A DNA stretch of 64,000 nucleotides from contig NZ_FOQH01000003.1 in assembly GCF_900113695.1 (NCBI RefSeq), positions 248,001-312,000 of the forward strand, read 5' to 3'. This document shows positions 1 through 8,599 of the stretch, in pieces. Position numbers and translations under genes: made by a program. Each line of letters opens with the position of its first letter. The stretch's first letter is position 1. Source of the DNA: Albimonas pacifica (lineage in GTDB: Bacteria > Pseudomonadota > Alphaproteobacteria > Rhodobacterales > Rhodobacteraceae). The notes beneath the pieces are model-generated. The model was not told where the DNA came from and did not search any database. It saw only the letters and a list, made by a program, of their open reading frames with translations.

Positions 1-1472
1 GGGTTCCGCTGCGCGCCGGCGCGGCGCCCTCGGGCCACCTGCGGGTGGTGGCCAACGCCAACCCCTCCAGCCTCGACCCCGCCACCGGCGGCGCGGGCTC
101 GGACCACGTGTTCCTCTACTGCTTCTACGACACGCTGGTGGACTGGGACTTCGCGACCCTCGCGCCCCAGCCCGGGCTCGCGGAGAGCTGGGAGTTCACC
201 GACCCCCAGACCCTGGTCTTCACCCTGCGCCAGGGCGTGACCTTCCACGACGGCACGCCCTTCGACGCGGCCGCGGTGGCGTTCAACCTCCAGCGCAACC
301 GCACCGCGGAGCTGTCGAACATCAAGAACGACCTCGCCAACGTCGAGACGGTCGAGGCGACGGGCGAGCACGAGGTGACGCTCAAGCTCTCCGCCCCCGA
401 CACCGCGCTGCCGCTGATCCTGTCGGACCGGGCGGGCATGATGGTCTCCCCCGCCGCCCTCGGCAACGACCCCGAGGCGAAGGTCGACCGCGCCCCGGTC
501 GGCACCGGCCCCTGGACCTTCACCGCCTGGACGGACGGCGACAAGGTCTCGGGCGCGGCCAACCCCGACCACTGGCGCGAGGGCATCCCCAAGGTCGAGA
601 GCATCGAGCTGCAGATCATCCCCGAGCGCGCCACCGCGCTGCGCGCCGCGCAATCCGGGCAGGCCGACATCGCCTACCAGATCTCCGAGCAGCAGAAGGT
701 GCTGATCGAGAAGATGCCGACGCTGGAGCTCGCCTTCGGCCCGACGCTCTACGTCTACCAGCTCTATCTCAACGCCTCGCGCGGGCCGCTCTCCGATCCG
801 CGGATCCGCAAGGCGATCACGATGGCGGTGGACCGCGAGGACTGGGTGAAGGCGACCCAGGCGGGCGTGGGCGAGCCGGCGTGGATGAACCTGCCCCAGG
901 CGCACTGGGCCTGGTCGGAAGAGGCGGCGAAATACACCCAGCACGACCTCGACCGCGCCAGGGCGCTGATGAAGGAGGCCGGCGTCGAGGGCGGCTTCGA
1001 GCTCGACTTCCGCGGCTACACGGACCAGGCCTCGGTGCAGCGCTCGGAGGTGATCCTCCAGCAGCTCGGCAAGCTCAACATCACCGGGCGCTTCACCAAC
1101 GGCACCATCGCCGAGACCTCGTCGCGCTTCTTCTCGGCCGAGAAGGCGGGCGACGTGCTGCTCTCGGCCTGGACCGGGCGGCCGGACCCGAGCCTGACCT
1201 ACTCGCTGCTCTACTCGGAAAGCTCCTACTACAACCCCGGCCGCGTCGCGCCCCCCGAGGGGTTCGAGGCGGCGATGGCCGACAGCCGCGCCACCGCCGA
1301 CCAGGCCGAGCGGGCGGCGGCGCTGGGCCGCGCGCAGGCGCTGGTCATGGACGCCGCCCTGACCATCCCGCTGAGCATCCGCTACGAGGTCGACGCGCTG
1401 TCGACCAAGGTTCAGGGCTACTCGGCCAACCTGCTGGGCAAGCCGAAGTTCCTGCACGTCGGACTGGGCTGA
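1..1472 (+). CDS. Peptide-type ABC substrate-binding protein (family 5), 5' truncated by window edge
   Basis: This is the periplasmic solute-binding component of a Dpp/Opp/nickel-type ABC importer. The reading frame is open from base 3, before the first in-frame GTG at 45, so the N-terminus and signal peptide lie outside the window. The mature part starts with HLRVVANANPSSLDPATGG and carries the family 5 features LVFTLRQGVTFHDGTPF, RKAITMAVDRE and a C-terminal LLGKPKFLHV. It aligns along its whole length with the next gene, for example at SDRAGMMVSP, TQAGVGEPA and YYNPGR against FYNPGR, so the two are tandem paralogues. It ends 102 bp before the next start. The substrate is unknown. Confidence 0.9.
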   Translation, partial: VPLRAGAAPSGHLRVVANANPSSLDPATGGAGSDHVFLYCFYDTLVDWDFATLAPQPGLAESWEFTDPQTLVFTLRQGVTFHDGTPFDAAAVAFNLQRNRTAELSNIKNDLANVETVEATGEHEVTLKLSAPDTALPLILSDRAGMMVSPAALGNDPEAKVDRAPVGTGPWTFTAWTDGDKVSGAANPDHWREGIPKVESIELQIIPERATALRAAQSGQADIAYQISEQQKVLIEKMPTLELAFGPTLYVYQLYLNASRGPLSDPRIRKAITMAVDREDWVKATQAGVGEPAWMNLPQAHWAWSEEAAKYTQHDLDRARALMKEAGVEGGFELDFRGYTDQASVQRSEVILQQLGKLNITGRFTNGTIAETSSRFFSAEKAGDVLLSAWTGRPDPSLTYSLLYSESSYYNPGRVAPPEGFEAAMADSRATADQAERAAALGRAQALVMDAALTIPLSIRYEVDALSTKVQGYSANLLGKPKFLHVGLG

Positions 1473-1493
1473 GCGCCCGCTCCGCACGCCGCC

Positions 1494-1519
1494 CCGCGCG
1501 CCCGGACCCGGGCGCGCGG
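1494..1519 (+). repeat. Perfect 11-bp GC hairpin after the first binding-protein gene
   Basis: Arms CCGCGCGCCCG (1494-1504) and CGGGCGCGCGG (1509-1519) pair perfectly around a 4-nt GACC loop, 22 nt after the stop codon. There is no T tract. It is more likely an mRNA-stabilising or partial-attenuation hairpin than a full intrinsic terminator, since the genes downstream look co-transcribed. Confidence 0.7.
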
Positions 1520-1574
1520 ATCCCGCCCGAAACAGCCGCGAAGACGGCGCGGGCCCCCACAGGGAGGACGATCG

Positions 1575-3161
1575 ATGGATGACAAGCTCGCGAAACTGAA
1601 AGCCGAGGGGATGCTCGCGCACCTTCCCCCGCTGCGTCGCCGCCAGTTCCTGGCCGGGGCCGCCGCCGCGGCCGGCGTCGGCGCGCTGGGCCTGCCGCGC
1701 ATGGCGGCCGCCCAGTCGGGGACCACGCTGCGCATCTCCAGCTACACCAACCCCTCGTCGATGGACCCCGCGATCGGCGGCAACGGCGGCGACCACGTCT
1801 ATCTGTGGAACTTCTACGACACGCTGATCGAGTGGGACTTCGACACGCTCGCCCCGATCCCCAGCCTCGCCAAGGCCTGGGCGTTCACCGATCCCACCAC
1901 CCTGGTGCTGACCCTCGAGGAAGGCGTGACCTTCCATGACGGCTCGCCCTTCAACGCCGAGGCGGTGGTCTTCAACCTCGAGCGCAACCGCTCGGCCGAG
2001 ACCTCCAACGTCAAGCCCGACCTCGCCACGATCGAGAGCACCGAGGCCACCGGCGAGTTCGAGGTCACCATCCGCCTCAAGCAGCCCGACACGGCCCTGC
2101 CGCTGATCCTCTCGGACCGCGCGGGCATGATGGTCTCGCCGACCGCGCTGAACAACGACCCCGAGGCCAACGTCAACCGCAACGCGGTCGGCGCGGGTCC
2201 GTGGAAATTCGTCTCCTGGACCGACCACGACAAGGTCGAGGGCACGCGCAACGAGACCTACTGGCGCGACGGCCAGCCGGCGATGGACAACCTGGTGATG
2301 ACCATCACCCCCGAACGCGCCACCGCCATGCGCGCGGTGCAGTCGGGCCAGTCGGACCTCGCCTATTCGCTGTCCGAGTCGCAGAAGACCCTGATCGAGC
2401 GGCTGCCGAACCTGAGGCTGGTCGAGGGGCCGACGGTCTACATCTTCCAGCTCTACCTCAACCGCTCCCGCGGGCCGCTGCAGGACGTGAAGGTCCGCCA
2501 GGCCCTGCAGCTCGCCATCGACCGCGAGGCCTACGTGCAGGCCACCCAGGCCGGCGTCGGCGAGCCCGCACGCATGTTCCTCCCCCAGGCCCACTGGGCC
2601 TATTCCGAGGCCGCGGCCGAGCATGTCTATTTCGACCTCGACAAGGCGAAGTTCCTGCTCAAGGAGGCCGGGCTCGAGAGCGGGTTCGAGATCGACTTCG
2701 TGAGCTACACCGACCAGGCCTTCGTGCAGCGCCAGGAGGTGGTGCTCGAGCAGCTCTCCAAGATCAACGTGCGCGGCAGCTTCCGCAACGGGCCGGTGCC
2801 CGACATCGTCTCGCGCTTCATGGGCAAGGAGAAGTCGGGGGATTCCATGCTCTCGGCCTGGACCGGGCGACCCGATCCGACCCAGACCTACGACCTGCTG
2901 TTCTCGGAGAACTCGTTCTACAACCCCGGCCGCACCCCTCCGCCCGAGGGCTTCGCCGAGGCCCTGGCGCAGAGCCGCGCGACCTCCGACCAGGCCGAGC
3001 GCGCGGCCGCGTTCGACAAGCTCCAGACCATCGTCATGCGCGACGCTTTGGCGATCACCCTCTCGGTCCGCTACGAGGTCAACGTGGCCACCGACAAGGT
3101 CACGGGCTTCCTGCCGAACCTGCTGGGCAAGCCCAAGTTCCGCGAAGTGAAGGTCGGCTGA
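1575..3161 (+). CDS. Peptide-type ABC substrate-binding protein (family 5), Tat-like signal
   Basis: This periplasmic solute-binding protein of 528 aa is the usual length for family 5 (DppA/OppA/NikA type). The start at 1575 is set by AGGGAGG seven bases upstream. Residues 21-47 form a twin-arginine-like signal: RRRQF, an Ala/Gly-rich hydrophobic run, then an AAAQ cleavage region, so export may be in folded form. The mature protein begins with LRISSYTNPSSMDPAIGG. It is a close tandem paralogue of the preceding gene and lies 69 bp before the permease genes. Two binding proteins serving one permease pair suggest a wider substrate range. The ligand cannot be read from the sequence. Confidence 0.92.
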   Translation: MDDKLAKLKAEGMLAHLPPLRRRQFLAGAAAAAGVGALGLPRMAAAQSGTTLRISSYTNPSSMDPAIGGNGGDHVYLWNFYDTLIEWDFDTLAPIPSLAKAWAFTDPTTLVLTLEEGVTFHDGSPFNAEAVVFNLERNRSAETSNVKPDLATIESTEATGEFEVTIRLKQPDTALPLILSDRAGMMVSPTALNNDPEANVNRNAVGAGPWKFVSWTDHDKVEGTRNETYWRDGQPAMDNLVMTITPERATAMRAVQSGQSDLAYSLSESQKTLIERLPNLRLVEGPTVYIFQLYLNRSRGPLQDVKVRQALQLAIDREAYVQATQAGVGEPARMFLPQAHWAYSEAAAEHVYFDLDKAKFLLKEAGLESGFEIDFVSYTDQAFVQRQEVVLEQLSKINVRGSFRNGPVPDIVSRFMGKEKSGDSMLSAWTGRPDPTQTYDLLFSENSFYNPGRTPPPEGFAEALAQSRATSDQAERAAAFDKLQTIVMRDALAITLSVRYEVNVATDKVTGFLPNLLGKPKFREVKVG

Positions 3162-3171
3162 GGCCGAAACC

Positions 3172-3199
3172 GCGCCGCGCGGGATCCCCCGCGCGGCGC
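3172..3199 (+). repeat. Perfect 12-bp GC hairpin between binding protein and permease
   Basis: Arms GCGCCGCGCGGG (3172-3183) and CCCGCGCGGCGC (3188-3199) flank a 4-nt ATCC loop, 10 nt after the stop. No T tract follows. Its position between the binding-protein and permease genes fits a 3' stabiliser that lets the binding protein be made in excess of the membrane subunits. Confidence 0.72.
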
Positions 3200-3230
3200 C
3201 CCCTGTCCCCCCGAGATCGGAAGGTTCGAC

Positions 3231-4190
3231 GTGCTCAACCCCCTCCAGCGCCGGATGCTGCGCCGCCGCCTGCTGCAGGCGATCCCGGTGCTGTTCCTGG
3301 CCACCTTCTCCGTCTTCATGCTGATGAAGCTGCTGCCCGGCGACGTCGCCGTGGTGCTGGCAGGCGAGCAGGCGACCGACGAACGCATCGCCGAGATCCG
3401 CGAGATCTACGGATTGAACCGCCCGCTGCTGGTGCAATACGGCGACTGGGTGCTCGGCGCGCTGCAGGGCGACCTCTCGCAGTCGCTGCTCTCGGGCGAG
3501 GAGATCTCGACCACCATCGCGCGGGTGTTCCCCAACACGCTGTTCATCGTCGCCTATGCGATCGTGATCTCGATCGTGCTGGGCGTGCCGCTGGGCGTGC
3601 TGGCCGCGAGCCGGCCCAACACCTGGGTCGACAAGTTCGTGATGACCTTCTCCTCGGTGGGCGTGGCGCTGCCGAACTTCTGGCTGGCGATGATCTTCGT
3701 TGGCGCCTTCGCGCTGAACCGCGCCTGGCTGCCCGCCACCGGCTTCGTCCCCCCGCAGGAGGATTTCTTCGCCGCCGTCTCCCACGCCACCCTTCCCGCC
3801 GTGGCGCTCGCCGCCTCCGGCGTCGCCGAGGTGGCGCGCCAGCTGCGCTCCTCCCTCGTGGAGATCCTGCAGTCCCAGCACTTCCGCACCCTGCACGCCA
3901 AGGGCCTGCACCCGCGGGCCATGCTGTGGCGCCACGGGCTGCGCAACGTCTCGGTGAACCTGCTCACCGTGATCTCGCTGCTGGTGAACCGCACGCTCGC
4001 GGCCACCGTCGTCGTGGAGGCGGTCTTCGCCATCCCCGGCATGGGCACCACGATGGTCAACGCCACCCTGCAGCGGGACTTCCCCGTGGTTCAGGGCGTG
4101 GTGCTGATGATGGTGCTGACGGTGATCACCGTGAACCTGATCACGGACATGCTCTACAGCGTGCTTGACCCGAGGATCGGCCAGAAATGA
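3231..4190 (+). CDS. ABC transporter permease, DppB type
   Basis: Inner-membrane permease of 319 aa for the peptide/nickel-type importer. The GTG start at 3231 follows GGAAGG. It has the DppB layout: an N-terminal membrane segment (residues about 14-32), the periplasmic stretch LLPGDVAVVLAG and EIREIYGLNRPLLVQYGDWVLG, then five more hydrophobic segments. The cytoplasmic EAA-like coupling loop is near KGLHPRAMLWRHGLRN. The C-terminus YSVLDPRIGQK is typical. Its stop overlaps the start of the next permease gene by 4 nt (ATGA), implying translational coupling. The ligand is unknown. Confidence 0.93.
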   Translation: MLNPLQRRMLRRRLLQAIPVLFLATFSVFMLMKLLPGDVAVVLAGEQATDERIAEIREIYGLNRPLLVQYGDWVLGALQGDLSQSLLSGEEISTTIARVFPNTLFIVAYAIVISIVLGVPLGVLAASRPNTWVDKFVMTFSSVGVALPNFWLAMIFVGAFALNRAWLPATGFVPPQEDFFAAVSHATLPAVALAASGVAEVARQLRSSLVEILQSQHFRTLHAKGLHPRAMLWRHGLRNVSVNLLTVISLLVNRTLAATVVVEAVFAIPGMGTTMVNATLQRDFPVVQGVVLMMVLTVITVNLITDMLYSVLDPRIGQK

Positions 4191-5209
4191 CCTCCGCGCC
4201 CCGCTCCCTCCACGCCGGCGAGACCTCCTCCGGGAGCTCGCCCGACGCGGACCCCGCGCCCTCGGCCGTCGCGGCCGCGCGCGCGGCCTCGCCGAGCGCC
4301 GTCGCCCAGGCCCAGGCCGCGGCCCGGCCGGCGAGCTACTCCGTCGCCGACGTCCCGCCCAGCCGCCGTTCCTTCGGCCGCAAGGTCCGCGACTGGGGCG
4401 CCGACGACCCGTTCGCGGTGGTGGCGCTGATCGTGCTGCTGACCATCGTCGGCTGCTCGATCTTCGCGCCCTGGATCTCGCCCTACGACCCGACGCTGCA
4501 GGACTACAACGTCATCCTGATGCCGCCGTCGCCGGACTACATCCTGGGCACCGACGACCTGGGCCGCGACGTGTTCAGCCGCCTGATCCATGGCGCCTCG
4601 GCCTCGGTCTACGCGGCCTTCCTCGCGGTCGGGGTGGCCGCGATCCTGGGCATCCCCGTGGGCCTGATCGCGGGCTATGCCGGCGGCTGGGTCGACGACG
4701 CCATCTCGCGCATCATCGACACCTTCCTGAGCTTTCCCGCCATCGTGCTCGCCATCGCCGTCACCGGCGTGCTCGGCATCGGCCTGACCAACGCGATGAT
4801 CTCGGTGGGCATCGTCTTCGCCCCCCAGCTGGCGCGGCTGGCCCGCGCCCGCACCCTGGTCCTGAAGCAGGAGCTCTACGTCGACGCCGCCCGCTGCTTC
4901 GGCGCCTCGCCGACCCGGATCCTGTGGAAGCACGTCCTGCCCAACGCCATCCAGCCGGTGCTGGTGCAGATGACCCTGCTGATGGCCGTGGCCCTGCTGG
5001 CCGAGGCGTCGCTGTCGTTCCTGGGCCTGGGCATGCAGCCGCCCGAGCCCTCCTGGGGCGGCATGATCGCGCGCGCCTACCTCTACATGCAGATCGCGCC
5101 CGAGCAGATGTACGCCCCCGGCCTCGCGATCCTCGCGACCGCGCTCGCCTTCAACACGCTGGGCGAGAGCCTGCGCGAGGCGATGGACCCGACTTCCGGC
5201 AAGCGCTGA
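4187..5209 (+). CDS. ABC transporter permease, DppC type, with long Ala/Pro-rich N-terminus
   Basis: Second membrane permease of the importer (340 aa). After an unusually long, low-complexity cytoplasmic N-terminus (about 65 residues rich in Ala, Ser and Pro), the DppC signature appears: ISPYDPTLQDYN, then GTDDLGRDVFSRLIHGA. Five further membrane segments follow, with the coupling loop around FGASPTRILWKHVLPN and the C-terminal SFLGLGMQPPEPSWG. No ATPase gene follows. The next gene is an acyl-CoA carboxylase, so ATPase subunits must be encoded outside the window or shared with another system. Confidence 0.93.
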   Translation: MTSAPRSLHAGETSSGSSPDADPAPSAVAAARAASPSAVAQAQAAARPASYSVADVPPSRRSFGRKVRDWGADDPFAVVALIVLLTIVGCSIFAPWISPYDPTLQDYNVILMPPSPDYILGTDDLGRDVFSRLIHGASASVYAAFLAVGVAAILGIPVGLIAGYAGGWVDDAISRIIDTFLSFPAIVLAIAVTGVLGIGLTNAMISVGIVFAPQLARLARARTLVLKQELYVDAARCFGASPTRILWKHVLPNAIQPVLVQMTLLMAVALLAEASLSFLGLGMQPPEPSWGGMIARAYLYMQIAPEQMYAPGLAILATALAFNTLGESLREAMDPTSGKR

Positions 5210-5216
5210 CCCTTCC

Positions 5217-5244
5217 CGGCGCGCCCCCCTCCCGGGGCGCGCCG
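5217..5244 (+). terminator. Perfect 11-bp hairpin between permease and acyl-CoA carboxylase genes
   Basis: Arms CGGCGCGCCCC (5217-5227) and GGGGCGCGCCG (5234-5244) pair perfectly around CCTCCC, 8 nt after the permease stop. There is no T tract. It could weaken read-through from the transporter genes into the carboxylase, or act as an mRNA 3'-end stabiliser. Confidence 0.6.
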
Positions 5245-5270
5245 CCCCGACCTTCTGGAGACCCCGCCGC

Positions 5271-8200
5271 ATGCCCTCCGCGCAGCCCGCGTCCGCCCCC
5301 CGCGCCGCCACCCTGTCCCGCCTGCTGATCGCCAACCGCGGCGAGATCGCCCTGCGCATCCAGCGCACCGCCGCCGACCTGGGCGTCGAGAGCGTCGCCA
5401 TCCACTCGCAGGACGACGCCAAGTCCCTCCACGTCCGCCGCGCCGACGCCGCCCACGCGCTGTCGGGCGTCGGCGCCCGCGCCTACCTCTCGGTCGAGGC
5501 CGTGATCGAGGCCGCCCGCGCCACCGGCGCCGACGCCGTCCACCCCGGCTACGGGTTCCTGTCCGAGAACACCGCCTTCGCCCGCGCCGTCGAGGCCGCG
5601 GGCCTCGTCTTCGTCGGCCCCACGCCCGAGCAGCTCGCCCTGCTGGGCGACAAGGTCTCCGCCAAGCGCCGCGCGCAGGAGGTCGGCGTCCCGATCCTGC
5701 CCGGCACGGCGGAAGATACGGACCTGCAAGGCGCCCGCGCCTTCTTCGACCAGCTCCCGGACGGCGCCGCGATGCTGATCAAGGCCGTCGCCGGCGGCGG
5801 CGGCCGGGGGATGCGCGTGGTCCGCGAGGCCGCCGAGATCGAGGACGCCTGGACCCGCTGCCGCTCCGAGGCCAAGGGCGCCTTCGGCGACCCGGCCGTC
5901 TACGTCGAGCGCTTCCTCCCCGCCGCCCGCCACCTCGAGGTGCAGGTGCTCGGCGACGGAACCGGCGCCTGCATCCACCTGGGCGAGCGGGAATGCACCC
6001 TCCAGCGCCGCCACCAGAAGGTCGTCGAGATCGCCCCCTCGCCGACCCTGCCGGCCGCGACCCGCGAGGCCCTCTGCGCCCACGCCCTCAACCTGGCCTC
6101 CTCCGCCAACTACCGCAGCCTCGGCACCTTCGAATTCCTGATGGACGCCGAGACCGGCGAGATCTTCTTCATCGAGGCCAACCCCCGCATCCAGGTCGAG
6201 CACACGGTGACCGAGGCCGTCACCGGCCTCGACCTCGTCGCCCTGCAGATCGAGATCGCCCGCGGCCGCACCCTGGCCGACCTCGGCCTGACCCAGACGG
6301 CGGTCCCCGCCCCCAAGGGCCACGCCATCCAGCTGCGCGTGAACATGGAGCGGATGGACGAGACGGCGGCGGCGAAACCCGCCTCCGGCACGATCCGCGC
6401 CTACGAGCCGCCCGCCGGCGCGGGCGTGCGCGTCGACGGCTTCGCCTACGCCGGCTTCAAGACCTCCACCGGCTTCGACAGCCTGCTGGCGAAGGTGATC
6501 GTGCACGGCGCCGACTGGCCCTCCGCCCTCTCCCGCGCCGAGCGCGCGGCGGCCGAGTTCCGCATCGAGGGCCTGGACACCAACCTCCCCTGGCTGCGCG
6601 CCCTCCTGGCCCGCCCGGAGGTCCGCGCCAACACCGTCACCACCCGCTTCATCGAGGCCGAGGCCAGGGCCCTGCACGCCGCCGCCGCCGCGATCTCCCC
6701 GCCGCTCTTCTTCGAGAGCGAAGCCCCGCTGGAGGACGCCTCCGCCGCCCCCGGCTCGATCCCCGAGGGCGCGGTGACGGCGCCCATGCAGTCCACCGTC
6801 CTCTCCGTCTCCGTCGAGACGGGCGACACGGTCGCCGCCGGCCAACAGGTGGCCGTGCTCGAAGCCATGAAGATGGAGCACGTGGTCGTCGCCCCCCACT
6901 CCGGCACGGTCCGCCGGGTCATGGCCCAGCCCGGCGTCACCCTGATGGACGGCGCGCCGATCCTGGTGATCGAACCCTCCGAGGACGCCGGCGACGCCAT
7001 CGCCGCCGAGGAGGAGATCGACCTCGACCTGATCCGCCCCGACCTCGCCGAGGCGCTGGAGCGCAACGCCTACGGCCGCGACGAGAACCGCCCCGAGGCC
7101 GTCGCCAAGCGCCACGCCCGGGGCCACCAGACCGGCCGCGAGAACCTCGCCCAGGTCTGCGACCCCGGCACGTTCCTCGAGTACGGCGAGACCGCCATCG
7201 CCGCCCAGCGACAGCGCCGCACGCTGGACGACCTGCGCAAGAACACCTCGGGCGACGGCATCCTGACCGGCATCGGCCTGGTGAACAGCGAGCAGGTCGG
7301 CGAAGACCTCGGCCGCTGCGCCTTCGCGGTCGCCGACTACATGGTGCTCGCGGGCACCCAGGGGCAGCGCCACCACCGCAAGCTCGACCGCATCTTCCAC
7401 CTGGCGAAGGAGTGGTCGATCCCCGTGGTCCTCTTCGCCGAGGGCGGCGGCGGGCGCCCCGGCGACACCGAGCGCTCCACCTACGCCGGCATCTCCAACC
7501 GCACCTTCACCGCCTTCGCGGAGCTCTCGGGCCAGGTGCCGCTGGTCGGCGTCGTCTCCGGCCGCTGCTTCGCGGGCAACGCGGCGTTCCTCGGCTGCTG
7601 CGACGTGATCATCGCCGACGAGAGCTCCAACATCGGCATGGCCGGCCCCGCGATGATCGAGGGCGGGGGCCTGGGCGTCTACGCCCCCGAGGAGATCGGC
7701 CCCATCGACGTGCAGTCGAAGAACGGCGTCGTCGACATCCGCGTCAAGGACGAGGCCGAGGCCTGCGCCATGGCCCGCAAGTACCTCTCCTACTTCCAGG
7801 GCCCGGTCCCCGATTGGGAAGCCCCCGACGCCCGCCGCCTGCGCCACGTGGTGCCCGAGAACCGCCTGCGCTCCTACGAGGTGCGCGACGCGATCCACGG
7901 CATGGCGGACGTGGACTCGGTGCTGGAGCTGCGCCCCGAGTTCGGCGTCGGCATCGTCACCGCCTTCATCCGGATCGAGGGCAAGCCCTTCGGCATCATC
8001 GCCAACAACCCCAAGCACCTCGGCGGCGCCATCGACGGCCCGGCGGCGGACAAGGCCAGCCGCTTCATGCAGCTCTGCGACGCCTTCGACGTGCCGCTGA
8101 TCTCGCTCTGCGACAGCCCCGGCTTCATGGTGGGACCCGAGGCCGAGAAGACCGGCCTCGTGCGCCATGTCTGCCGGATGTTCGTCACCGCCCGCTCGCT

Positions 8201-8588
8201 GACCGTGCCCGTCTTCGGCGTGGTCCTGCGCAAGTGCTACGGGCTGGGCGCCCAGGCGATGCTGGCCGGCGGCACCTACGACGACTTCTTCACCGTCGCC
8301 TGGCCGACGGGCGAGTTCGGCCCCATGGGCCTCGAAGGCGCCGTGCGGCTCGGCTACCGCAAGGAGCTGGATGCGGTCGAGGACCCGCAGGAGAAGCAGG
8401 CCCTCTACGACCGCCTCCTCGACGAGATGTACCAGCAGGGCAAGGCGATCAAGGTCGCCGAGACCCTGGAGGTCGACGCCGTGATCGACCCGGTGGAGAC
8501 CCGCAAATGGATCCTCGGCGGCCTGCGCTCGACGCGCCTGCGCCCGCCGATGTCGGGCCGCAAGCGCCCCTTCGTGGACGCCTGGTGA
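5271..8588 (+). CDS. Single-chain acyl-CoA carboxylase: biotin carboxylase, BCCP and carboxyltransferase (LCC-like)
   Basis: This 1105-aa fusion carries all three activities needed for biotin-dependent carboxylation of an acyl-CoA. Residues about 17-460 are biotin carboxylase (LLIANRGEIALRIQRTA at the start, the ATP-grasp glycine loop GGGGRGMRVV, and FIEANPRIQVEHTVTE). Residues about 500-570 are the biotin carrier domain, with the biotinyl lysine K534 in EAMKMEH. Residues about 600-1105 are a carboxyltransferase with an N half (GIGLVNSEQVG) and a C half (GIIANNPKHLGG, CDSPGFMVGPEAEKTG). The order matches the single-chain long-chain acyl-CoA carboxylases known from actinobacteria and Rhodopseudomonas. 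The true acyl-CoA substrate is unknown. It lies 61 bp after the permease gene and 11 bp before a second carboxyltransferase. Confidence 0.9.
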   Translation: MPSAQPASAPRAATLSRLLIANRGEIALRIQRTAADLGVESVAIHSQDDAKSLHVRRADAAHALSGVGARAYLSVEAVIEAARATGADAVHPGYGFLSENTAFARAVEAAGLVFVGPTPEQLALLGDKVSAKRRAQEVGVPILPGTAEDTDLQGARAFFDQLPDGAAMLIKAVAGGGGRGMRVVREAAEIEDAWTRCRSEAKGAFGDPAVYVERFLPAARHLEVQVLGDGTGACIHLGERECTLQRRHQKVVEIAPSPTLPAATREALCAHALNLASSANYRSLGTFEFLMDAETGEIFFIEANPRIQVEHTVTEAVTGLDLVALQIEIARGRTLADLGLTQTAVPAPKGHAIQLRVNMERMDETAAAKPASGTIRAYEPPAGAGVRVDGFAYAGFKTSTGFDSLLAKVIVHGADWPSALSRAERAAAEFRIEGLDTNLPWLRALLARPEVRANTVTTRFIEAEARALHAAAAAISPPLFFESEAPLEDASAAPGSIPEGAVTAPMQSTVLSVSVETGDTVAAGQQVAVLEAMKMEHVVVAPHSGTVRRVMAQPGVTLMDGAPILVIEPSEDAGDAIAAEEEIDLDLIRPDLAEALERNAYGRDENRPEAVAKRHARGHQTGRENLAQVCDPGTFLEYGETAIAAQRQRRTLDDLRKNTSGDGILTGIGLVNSEQVGEDLGRCAFAVADYMVLAGTQGQRHHRKLDRIFHLAKEWSIPVVLFAEGGGGRPGDTERSTYAGISNRTFTAFAELSGQVPLVGVVSGRCFAGNAAFLGCCDVIIADESSNIGMAGPAMIEGGGLGVYAPEEIGPIDVQSKNGVVDIRVKDEAEACAMARKYLSYFQGPVPDWEAPDARRLRHVVPENRLRSYEVRDAIHGMADVDSVLELRPEFGVGIVTAFIRIEGKPFGIIANNPKHLGGAIDGPAADKASRFMQLCDAFDVPLISLCDSPGFMVGPEAEKTGLVRHVCRMFVTARSLTVPVFGVVLRKCYGLGAQAMLAGGTYDDFFTVAWPTGEFGPMGLEGAVRLGYRKELDAVEDPQEKQALYDRLLDEMYQQGKAIKVAETLEVDAVIDPVETRKWILGGLRSTRLRPPMSGRKRPFVDAW

Positions 8589-8599
8589 GGGAGGAAACG

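Noticed and set aside
5151-8168. A 1005-codon open frame antisense to the single-chain carboxylase gene
   Set aside because: It is rich in Gly, Ala, Asp, Val and His repeats without any domain. Its openness follows from the high third-position GC of the real gene on the other strand. Many similar long antisense frames across the window were left out for the same reason.
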